Below, in pieces: positions 1-5,663 of a DNA stretch of 7,656 nucleotides (positions are counted from its first letter, which is position 1; every line of letters starts with the position of its first letter). The stretch covers positions 1 through 7,656 of the forward strand of contig VSPF01000136.1 in the NCBI GenBank assembly GCA_009775195.1, given 5' to 3'. The notes under the pieces are model-generated. The model had not been told where the DNA came from, searched no databases, and saw only the letters and a program-made list of their open reading frames with translations. The translations under genes were made by a program, and so were the position numbers. Source of the DNA: Muribaculaceae bacterium (GTDB lineage: Bacteria > Bacteroidota > Bacteroidia > Bacteroidales > Muribaculaceae).

Positions 1-1
1 C

Positions 2-1042
2 TTCAACATCGGCCTCAACATATTCTTCATCCTCTTGTGCCCGTGGCTGGCCAAGACCGCTCCGGCGAGTGTAGGCTGGTTCTACGACCCCGACTTCGGC
101 ATCGGCTATATCTTCCTGGCCAACTTCCTGGCGTCGCTGATAACGGTGTTGATGCTCATACCCGACATGACGGGCTTCCGCTGGAAGTTCAACCGCACCC
201 TCTGGGCCGACATCATGCGCTACTCGCTGCCGCTGCTCGTGCTCGGCATTGCCGGCATCATGAACCAGACCATCGACAAGCTGCTCTACCCGCACCTGGT
301 CAGCGACCCGGCCGAGGCCATGTACGGGCTCGGTATCTATGGTGCCAACTACAAGATTGCCGTATTGCTCCTGGTCTTCCTCCAGGCATTCCGCTTTGCC
401 TACGAGCCATTTATATTTGCCCGAAGCAAGGACAAGGGCGAACAAAAGCTACAGGCATACCGCGATGCCATGACCTACTTCGTGGCCTTCGCCCTGCTCA
501 TCTTCCTGGGGGTGATGTATTATCTCGACATAGTGAAATACCTCATTTCCCCCAACTATTTCAGCGGCCTCAAGGTCGTACCGCTGGTGATGATGGGCGA
601 ATTGTTTTTCGGCATCTTCTACAACCTATCGGTATGGTACAAGCTCACCGACCAGACACGCTGGGGCATGTGGTTCTCGCTGCTCGGCCTTGGTGTGACG
701 GTGTTGCTCAATATCGTGCTTGTGCCGCGTATAGGCTATATGGGCTGCGCCATAGCCGCCTTTACATGCTACCTGGTGATGATGCTCACAAGCTACTTCG
801 TGGGCCTTAAGAAATATCCTGTCGGCTACCCGGTGGGCCGCATACTCGGTTTCTTTGCAATAGCGGCTGTCTTCTATGCCGTGGGTGTATGGCTACTGCC
901 CCTGGCAGGCATGGGCGAGTGGGCCAACTATGCCGCAAGGCTCGTGTTACTCGCAGCCTTCGTGGCAATCTTTGCAAGAATCCAGGGCATAACGCTGAAA
1001 CAGGCCGTGGAACCCGTGGCTAAATTCATACACCGCCGATGA
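2..1042 (+). CDS. Oligosaccharide/polysaccharide flippase (Wzx/MATE-like), C-terminal part
   Basis: Inner-membrane transporter that would flip lipid-linked oligosaccharide units across the cytoplasmic membrane for surface polysaccharide assembly. The frame is open to the window edge, so the TTG at position 35 is not a real start; about 346 residues are visible and, against the usual 450-500 for this family, roughly 100-150 N-terminal residues are missing. About nine to ten hydrophobic segments can be seen, for example IGYIFLANFLASLITVLML, YSLPLLVLGIAGIM, IAVLLLVFLQAF, YFVAFALLIFLGVMYYL and LGFFAIAAVFYAVGVWLL. The short polar loop with NQTIDKLLYP after one helix is typical of Bacteroidetes lipopolysaccharide flippases, as is the basic end HRR. 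Its stop overlaps the glycosyltransferase start by 4 nt (ATGA), so the two are translationally coupled. The family call rests on hydrophobicity pattern and context; the exact glycan is unknown. Confidence 0.85.
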   Translation, partial: FNIGLNIFFILLCPWLAKTAPASVGWFYDPDFGIGYIFLANFLASLITVLMLIPDMTGFRWKFNRTLWADIMRYSLPLLVLGIAGIMNQTIDKLLYPHLVSDPAEAMYGLGIYGANYKIAVLLLVFLQAFRFAYEPFIFARSKDKGEQKLQAYRDAMTYFVAFALLIFLGVMYYLDIVKYLISPNYFSGLKVVPLVMMGELFFGIFYNLSVWYKLTDQTRWGMWFSLLGLGVTVLLNIVLVPRIGYMGCAIAAFTCYLVMMLTSYFVGLKKYPVGYPVGRILGFFAIAAVFYAVGVWLLPLAGMGEWANYAARLVLLAAFVAIFARIQGITLKQAVEPVAKFIHRR

Positions 1043-2262
1043 AGGTCGTACTCATAAATCACAGCGACAGCCTCGGCGGGGCCTCGGTAGTGACCTACCG
1101 CCTGCTCAAGGCTCTGCAGGCCCAGGGTGTCGAGGCCCGTATGCTCGTGGTGCACAAGGCCACCGACGACCCGTCGGTAGTCGTGGCCGCGCCTCGCTGG
1201 CGTGCGCGACTCCCGTTCTATATCGAGGCCGCAAAGATTTTCGCGGCAAACGGCCACGACAGGGGCGACCTCTTCAAGGTGTCGCTCGGCAGCGACGGCC
1301 TGCCGCTGAGCCGCCACCCGCTGGTGCGCGAAGCCGACGCAGTTTTATTGGCATGGGTAAACCAGGGTATGCTCTCACTCAAAGAAATAGGGCGTATAGC
1401 CGCCGCAAAACCGGTGATTTGGACCATGCATGACATGTGGAACCTCACCGCGCTATGCCACCATGCCGGTGAGTGCCGAAAATACGCCGAACCTGCAGGA
1501 TGCCGCCAATGCCCTTTCCTCCACTCCAAGGCTTCAGACCACGATGCTTCGACCCGTGTGTGGCGCGACAAACAGCAACTTTACGGAACCGCCCATATAA
1601 AGTTTGTCGCCGTGAGCAGTTGGCTCGGCGAACTCTGCCGCCAAAGTCGGCTGATGGATGCGCAGAAGGTCACGGTCATCCCCAACGCCTTCCCTGTCGA
1701 GGAGTTTTACTCTGCGCCGCCAAGCGACGGCCGGCGCATCATACTCATGGGTGCCGCGCGCCTCGACGACCCGGTCAAGGGTCTGCCGCTGGCCGTAGAC
1801 ATGCTCAACCGCGTGACACGCCGCGACAACGCCGAGGTGCGCTTCTTCGGCACCCTGCGCGACCCACATGCCCTCGACGGCTTGAATTTCAAGCACCAAT
1901 ATCTCGGCCCTGTCAACGACCCGGCACGGCTGCGCGAACTCTATTCGCAGGCCCATGCCGTAATCTCGACCTCGCTCTACGAGACATTGCCTGGCACACT
2001 CATCGAGGGCCAGGCCGCAGGGGCGATGCCTGTCAGCTTCGACCGTGGGGGGCAAGCCGACATTATACGCGGCAACACCGACGGACGGCTCATACCATTT
2101 GGCGACACCACCGCCATGGCCGCCGCCCTCGACGAGGTACTCGCCACCGACCACGACCGCGACGCTCTCCGCAAAACAGTAGCACAACGCTTCTCAGCCC
2201 CGGCTGTGGCGCGAAAATATATCGAACTATTAGAACTTCAACTTTCGCAAGCGAAAAGTTGA
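1039..2262 (+). CDS. Glycosyltransferase, GT4-like (GT-B fold)
   Basis: Cytoplasmic, probably membrane-associated retaining glycosyltransferase that would transfer a sugar from a nucleotide-sugar donor to a growing surface-glycan intermediate. The 407-residue length fits GT-B enzymes. The N-terminal Rossmann-like half opens with KVVLINHSDSLGGAS, holding the glycine-rich acceptor loop at residues 12-14. A WTMHDMW block (128-134) is followed by cysteines at 140, 146, 155 and 158 (C-x5-C-x8-C-x2-C), a pattern seen in a Bacteroidetes subgroup of these enzymes. The C-terminal donor half has ARLDDPVKGL (Lys247) and the EX7E motif at Glu315 and Glu323 within YETLPGTLIEGQ. The ATG at 1039 overlaps the flippase stop, which fixes the start. 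Residues 399-407 and the stop lie in an inverted repeat (2234-2266), so the extreme C-terminus may be a late addition. Sugar specificity cannot be read from the sequence. Confidence 0.92.
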   Translation: MKVVLINHSDSLGGASVVTYRLLKALQAQGVEARMLVVHKATDDPSVVVAAPRWRARLPFYIEAAKIFAANGHDRGDLFKVSLGSDGLPLSRHPLVREADAVLLAWVNQGMLSLKEIGRIAAAKPVIWTMHDMWNLTALCHHAGECRKYAEPAGCRQCPFLHSKASDHDASTRVWRDKQQLYGTAHIKFVAVSSWLGELCRQSRLMDAQKVTVIPNAFPVEEFYSAPPSDGRRIILMGAARLDDPVKGLPLAVDMLNRVTRRDNAEVRFFGTLRDPHALDGLNFKHQYLGPVNDPARLRELYSQAHAVISTSLYETLPGTLIEGQAAGAMPVSFDRGGQADIIRGNTDGRLIPFGDTTAMAAALDEVLATDHDRDALRKTVAQRFSAPAVARKYIELLELQLSQAKS

Positions 2263-2266
2263 AGTT
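2234..2266. repeat. AT-rich inverted repeat overlapping the glycosyltransferase stop codon
   Basis: AACTTCAACTTTCG (2234-2247) pairs with CGAAAAGTTGAAGTT (2252-2266) around the loop CAAG, with one extra A as a bulge. The stem includes the stop codon at 2260-2262. No U-tract follows, only TAAAGTTTAACG, so this is not a canonical intrinsic terminator. It may be a dispersed palindromic element or a weak transcript-end hairpin. TTTCGCAAGC (2243-2252) recurs inverted as GCTTGCGAAA at 2330-2339, just before the next gene. Confidence 0.6.
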
Positions 2267-2353
2267 TAAAGTTTAACGAGATTGACAGCTCATTAACCCT
2301 TAACCTTTAACCCTTAAACATTTAAGTGAGCTTGCGAAACTTAAATTAGAAAA
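2263..2353. repeat. AT-rich spacer with tandem TTAACCC-like units
   Basis: This 91-nt gap has no gene. It holds five imperfect 6-8 nt units between 2293 and 2326: TTAACCC, TTAACC, TTTAACCC, TTAAACA and TTTAAG. The last two include a small palindrome, CTTAAA-CA-TTTAAG (2313-2326). No TAnnTTTG promoter box is visible, so the DUF5106 gene downstream may be read from an upstream promoter or from one too divergent to see. The A-rich stretch ATTAGAAAAATG serves as start context without a Shine-Dalgarno sequence. Confidence 0.5.
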
Positions 2354-3223
2354 ATGAAACAATTATTGATTATAATAGCCGCCGTAGCGGCACTATGCGT
2401 CGGGGCGCGCGAACTCGCCCTGCCATCGGTACCGGCAACCCTGAGGGTGCCGGCTATGAGGGCCGACTATATAGGCGCGCACTTCTGGGACTCGATTGAC
2501 TGGGCCGACACCATGGCTACCGACCCTGCCACGGTAGCCCAAAACGTGGCCAACTACCTGTCGGTCTTCCCGGTCATGAGTGGCGACAGCGCGCGTGTGG
2601 CAGCGGCAGATACATTTCTGACAAACGCCCTCGCTGCCGGAGAAACGCAGGCCCTGGCTGCATCGCAAGCCCTTGAAGACTGTCTCTTCGCAAGCGGGTC
2701 GACACTGCGCGACGAGCGCCTCTACACCATCTTCCTCGAGCGCATGTTGGCCGCCGGGTTCCCCGACAGCCTAAGGGCAAGCTATATGCTCGAAATGACC
2801 CGGCGCAACATGGCCGGCACGCCTGCTGCGAATTTTGCATTTGTCACACGCGAGGGTCAGCGGTCGTCGTTACGCCAGTTCGCTGACAGGACTACCGTCT
2901 TGTTTTTCTACGACCCCGACTGCCACAACTGCCATGCGCTTGCCAAGGCCCTGGCCGACGACCCGGTGCTACGCGCCAAGCTAATCGGCGGCAGCATCAA
3001 AGTGTTGGCAGTCAGTCCAGGAGACCCCGAAGAATGGCGGTCTCACGGCGCATGGCTACCGTCAGAGTGGACTGATGCCAGCGACGAAGGAGCAATTGAA
3101 GAGGGCGAACTCTACAACTTCGGCACTTTCCCCTCAATCTATCTAATCGGTGATGATGGCACGGTAATACTAAAAGACTGCCGTCCCGAAGAACTAATCG
3201 AGACGATTGCCCACAAATTTTGA
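2354..3223 (+). CDS. Exported DUF5106 thioredoxin-fold protein
   Basis: Predicted periplasmic thiol-disulfide protein of the TlpA-like group carrying an N-terminal DUF5106 region. Residues 1-18 (MKQLLIIIAAVAALCVGA) form a signal peptide with a plausible signal peptidase I site after VGA; the cysteine at 15 lacks a good lipobox, so a lipoprotein is less likely. Family-typical features follow in order: HFWD at 43-46, the TLRDERLY block in the helical region, the linker NMAGTPAANFAF with the following EGQRSSLRQF, then the thioredoxin domain with FFYDPDCHNCHALAK (Cys190 and Cys193) and the cis-proline loop TFPSIYLIG (Pro260). It ends with GTVILKD and a terminal helix. The 289-residue length is normal. 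Both redox cysteines are present, so it should be active; whether it reduces or oxidises its partner is not visible. The gap to the next gene is about 50 nt and contains promoters. Confidence 0.88.
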   Translation: MKQLLIIIAAVAALCVGARELALPSVPATLRVPAMRADYIGAHFWDSIDWADTMATDPATVAQNVANYLSVFPVMSGDSARVAAADTFLTNALAAGETQALAASQALEDCLFASGSTLRDERLYTIFLERMLAAGFPDSLRASYMLEMTRRNMAGTPAANFAFVTREGQRSSLRQFADRTTVLFFYDPDCHNCHALAKALADDPVLRAKLIGGSIKVLAVSPGDPEEWRSHGAWLPSEWTDASDEGAIEEGELYNFGTFPSIYLIGDDGTVILKDCRPEELIETIAHKF

Positions 3224-3235
3224 TTTGTATATTTG
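3207..3235 (+). promoter_or_regulatory. Bacteroidetes-type promoter, distal of a tandem pair
   Basis: TATATTTG at 3228-3235 matches the TAnnTTTG -7 consensus exactly, with TTG (3207-3209, inside the upstream gene's last codons) 18 nt before it as a partial -33 element. Predicted transcription start is near 3242. It would drive the split membrane-protein gene downstream. It is weaker than the second box because the -33 element is incomplete. Confidence 0.4.
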
Positions 3236-3255
3236 ATGTCAATGCATTAAATTTG
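3224..3255 (+). promoter_or_regulatory. Bacteroidetes-type promoter, proximal
   Basis: TTTG (3224-3227), a 20-nt spacer and TAAATTTG (3248-3255) match both halves of the Bacteroidetes primary-sigma consensus. The box begins directly after the stop codon of the DUF5106 gene (3221-3223). Predicted transcription start is near 3262. That leaves a leader of about 2 nt for the ATG at 3264 but about 14 nt for the ATG at 3276, which is why the second ATG is preferred as the start. Confidence 0.65.
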
Positions 3256-3275
3256 CACTTTTAATGCACACCATA

Positions 3276-4430
3276 ATGACACAATTACAACTCTATACAA
3301 CAAAATCGCAACGAGGGAGCAAAAACCTTGTCAATATCAATCCGTCTGACGACGTATTGCGCCATATCCACGACCTATCCACAGCGTTGGGTATCTTGCG
3401 TTACGAACCGTCAGACCTTCAGTACTTCCTCCTGCTGCGATATATCGACTCGGGCCTATTGCTTACTGTTCTGCGCCCCATCGAGGGCGACGGCCTCGAC
3501 CACTACGCCGCCACGCTTTATTTTGAAAACGGCATACAGATACCCGTGAGCGAGACTCTCGAAATCATCAATGCCGTAAAAGACTTTATAAGCAGCGGCG
3601 ACCCCGACGCGGCAGCTATTGCCGACATGCGCAAACTCCTCGGCAAGGAATATGCCGTCGACAGTAACCGCCCGCACCGACAGGTATCATCGGGGCATCA
3701 CTTCGCATTTGCCTTCTATGACGGACACAACGCACCCACGCTTGAAGACTATGCCAATGCCGACTTCTACCAGCCCGAGTACTCCGATTACGCCGGGGTG
3801 GTACTTATCGACTCGCGCACACTCGCACGTGGCGTAAACAGTGCGGCCGACGTGAGCAAGCCACGATTGGAAAAGCTCGTATGCGTAAACCAGCCGGCCA
3901 AGTCGCCCCAGGGCTTCTCGGCCCATTTAGGGCGCCGGCCTTTCACGGCACCGGTATTTGCACGCTTAGGGTCTACAATGACCATTATATGGCACAAGAG
4001 CGGATTTGAATCTATAACCGACAAATTCAAAGTCGAGGGAGAGAACACCACCCCGCCGATACCCGACACCTCGGGGTCGCGCAGGGTCTTGACGCCGGCC
4101 ACCTTCTATATCACCGAGGAGCGCGGACAGCAACGACCTGTAGGCAACTACCTGATACGTGTAAACGGCATCGAGATTGACGGCCCTAAAGCCTTTACCT
4201 TTGCCGACCTCAAAAACGCGCGTGTCGAAATCAGCGCCCCCGGCTTCATGGCCTTTACCGGCCGCTACGACCTGGCATCTACGTCGCAGGTACTCGTACA
4301 AATGCACACATTGCACAAGACATACCGTTTCGACCTGCCCCTTAAAGGTATAGGCGAGTCTGAGGCCGTGCGCATATACATAAAATCGAAAAAAATCTCG
4401 AAGCGTGCCCTATCGAGGGTTATGACGTAG
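3276..4430 (+). CDS. Unrecognised large protein, N-terminal part before a frameshift
   Basis: I do not recognise this family. The zero-frame product is about 384 residues and contains no membrane segment, so this part should be cytoplasmic. The start is MTQLQLYTTKSQRGSKNL, followed by a segment (about residues 45-105) with RYIDSGLLLTVLRPIEGDGLD that distantly recalls GTPase-associated (GAP1-N type) domains; this is a weak resemblance. Beyond residue 150 the sequence looks like one or two beta-sandwich modules, the second around GNYLIRVNGIEIDG and DLKNARVEISAPGF, similar in style to PEGA or carboxypeptidase-regulatory domains. The frame stops at TAG 4428-4430, just after a run of seven A at 4389-4395. 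From that run onward the -1 frame reads on smoothly for about 197 codons into a transmembrane segment. The intact product would be about 570 residues. ATG 3264 is an alternative start four codons upstream. Confidence 0.75.
   Translation: MTQLQLYTTKSQRGSKNLVNINPSDDVLRHIHDLSTALGILRYEPSDLQYFLLLRYIDSGLLLTVLRPIEGDGLDHYAATLYFENGIQIPVSETLEIINAVKDFISSGDPDAAAIADMRKLLGKEYAVDSNRPHRQVSSGHHFAFAFYDGHNAPTLEDYANADFYQPEYSDYAGVVLIDSRTLARGVNSAADVSKPRLEKLVCVNQPAKSPQGFSAHLGRRPFTAPVFARLGSTMTIIWHKSGFESITDKFKVEGENTTPPIPDTSGSRRVLTPATFYITEERGQQRPVGNYLIRVNGIEIDGPKAFTFADLKNARVEISAPGFMAFTGRYDLASTSQVLVQMHTLHKTYRFDLPLKGIGESEAVRIYIKSKKISKRALSRVMT
4389..4395 (+). other. A7 homopolymer at the frame junction
   Basis: Seven consecutive A lie inside the 67-nt overlap (4364-4430) of the two open frames. 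In the zero frame they read TCG AAA AAA ATC. One additional A, or a -1 slip of tRNA-Lys on AAA, joins the frames into one protein. This could be a real indel, a consensus error in the homopolymer, transcriptional slippage or programmed frameshifting. The preceding base is G, so the site is not a perfect X XXY YYZ heptamer. Only a 4-bp hairpin (CCCT/AGGG, 4408-4419) lies downstream. Confidence 0.6.
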
Positions 4431-4987
4431 CTGACGGAAAACTTGTAGAGGGCACAGGCGTGTCGAACGCCCTCGTATATACCGGCGGGGGTAGCCGCAA
4501 GTCGTTCTTACTACCGGCCATCGCGACAGTCGCCGGGCTGCTTGTCGGGCTGCTCATAGGCTGGCTCTGCTTCCACTCGTCGGCAATTACGCCTGTCGAC
4601 GAACCTCACATCGAAATAGTGCCCACCGTCGCCACTGAAGCAGTAACAGAGACAGCCGACCCAGTGGCAGAGGTGCCACTTCCGGCTATGCCGGGGGCCG
4701 ACGCCATAGCATATCTCGACAACAACAGCACATGGCAACGCGCCGACATGGAAGCCATTGCCGGCCTACAGGGACTTTTCGACGACATCAACAACTACAA
4801 CTTCGAGAAACTCGCACAGGAATGGGCACCTAAACTCGAGGCGTCGAAAAACTTTGCCGCCGTAGTCCGCGCCACCAAGGGGGCCGCCTCTAAGCGCGAC
4901 CCTCGCTCGAAGCCACATGCCCCGGCCTTCGACAACGAAAACCAGTCGATTAGCTGGCTTTCGTACACATACTGGATTGACCCCTAA
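4394..4987 (+). CDS. C-terminal membrane-anchor part of the same protein, in the -1 frame
   Basis: This frame is open from 4364 (after TGA 4361-4363). It reads naturally from the A7 run as NLEACPIEGYDVADGKLV, continuing the beta-rich module of the upstream part. A GTG at 4460 could be called as an independent start, but the coding-like sequence before it and the absence of any start signal argue that both parts are one gene. One transmembrane helix is clear (FLLPAIATVAGLLVGLLIGWLCF, nt about 4505-4573), preceded by SRK, giving N-in, C-out topology. It is followed by an acidic, low-complexity stalk rich in E, V, T and P, then a compact periplasmic domain with YLDNNSTWQRADMEAI, GLQGLFDDINNYNFEKL and VVRATKGAASK, ending YTYWIDP. 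The spacer to riboflavin synthase is 60 nt. Function is unknown. Confidence 0.7.
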   Translation, partial: NLEACPIEGYDVADGKLVEGTGVSNALVYTGGGSRKSFLLPAIATVAGLLVGLLIGWLCFHSSAITPVDEPHIEIVPTVATEAVTETADPVAEVPLPAMPGADAIAYLDNNSTWQRADMEAIAGLQGLFDDINNYNFEKLAQEWAPKLEASKNFAAVVRATKGAASKRDPRSKPHAPAFDNENQSISWLSYTYWIDP

Positions 4988-5003
4988 CAATTACAAACTA
5001 CCC

Positions 5004-5023
5004 GGTTGCGGCATGCCGCGACC
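5004..5023. terminator. GC-rich hairpin between the membrane-protein gene and ribE
   Basis: GGTTGCGG (5004-5011) pairs with CCGCGACC (5016-5023) around the loop CATG, eight pairs including one G-U. It lies 17 nt after the stop at 4985-4987 and 24 nt before the riboflavin synthase start. No U-tract follows, so termination is only a possibility; an mRNA-processing or attenuation hairpin would look the same. No FMN-riboswitch architecture fits in the 60-nt gap. Confidence 0.4.
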
Positions 5024-5047
5024 ACCTACATCGAACTTATATAAGAC

Positions 5048-5659
5048 ATGTTTTCAGGAATAGTAGAAGATGCCGCCACCGTGGTGGCCGTGACACATAA
5101 GGACTCCAACGTAGACCTGACGCTGCGCTGCGGCTTTGCCGACGAACTACATATCGACCAGTCTGTGGCCCACAACGGCGTATGCCTGACGGTGGTGTCG
5201 CTCAACCCCGACAATACCTACACCGTTACCGCAATCCGCGAGACACTCGAGCGGTCAAACCTCGGCTTGCTCAAGCCCGGCGACCGCGTGAACGTAGAAC
5301 GCTCAATGGTGATGAACGGGCGACTCGACGGCCATATCGTACAAGGCCACGTCGATACCACGGCCGTCTGCACGGCAATCGAAGAGGCCGACGGTAGCCG
5401 CTATTTCAAATTCGACTACGAGGTCAGCCCCGAAATGGCCGCCAAGGGCTATATGACAGTCGAGAAAGGCTCGGTGACTGTCAATGGCGTGAGCCTGACG
5501 GTATGCGACAGCGAGTTGCGCTCGTTCCGCGTCGCCATAATACCATATACCTTCGAGCACACCAACTTCCACGACATAGCCGTGGGGACTCGCGTAAACC
5601 TCGAGTTCGACATCATCGGCAAATACCTTGCACGTCTCAACGAGGTGAGAAGCCTCTGA
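5048..5659 (+). CDS. ribE: Riboflavin synthase, alpha chain
   Basis: Cytoplasmic enzyme that converts two 6,7-dimethyl-8-ribityllumazine molecules into riboflavin plus the pyrimidinedione by-product, the last step of riboflavin synthesis. The 203 residues form the expected two tandem lumazine-binding barrels. The first has MFSGIVE at the start (usual form MFTGIIE) and HNGVCLTV at 42-49; the second has the GHIVQGHVD block at 95-103 and GSVTVNGVSLTV at 141-152. Residues matching those implicated in catalysis in E. coli are present: Cys46, His101 and Ser149 by motif position. The ATG at 5048 is fixed by the conserved N-terminal motif, which also swaps between subunits in the trimer. The stop lies 4 nt before the DUF2851 start, so the two genes are probably co-transcribed. 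Naming follows Bacillus ribE; the E. coli name is ribC. Confidence 0.96.
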   Translation: MFSGIVEDAATVVAVTHKDSNVDLTLRCGFADELHIDQSVAHNGVCLTVVSLNPDNTYTVTAIRETLERSNLGLLKPGDRVNVERSMVMNGRLDGHIVQGHVDTTAVCTAIEEADGSRYFKFDYEVSPEMAAKGYMTVEKGSVTVNGVSLTVCDSELRSFRVAIIPYTFEHTNFHDIAVGTRVNLEFDIIGKYLARLNEVRSL

Positions 5660-5663
5660 CCAC

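Noticed and set aside
37..810. 257-codon open frame on the + strand inside the flippase gene
   Set aside because: Arginine/proline/histidine-rich shadow typical of GC-rich DNA; the overlapping frame has clear transmembrane helices.
1534..2187. 217-codon open frame on the - strand
   Set aside because: Antisense to the glycosyltransferase donor domain, which has intact Lys247 and EX7E motifs; the antisense product shows no recognisable domain.
4408..4419. Hairpin CCCT-ATCG-AGGG as a frameshift stimulator
   Set aside because: Only four pairs and 12 nt from the A7 run; too weak to support programmed frameshifting by itself.
4988..5047. Possible FMN riboswitch before ribE
   Set aside because: The gap is only 60 nt and shows a single hairpin, far too short for the multi-helix FMN aptamer.
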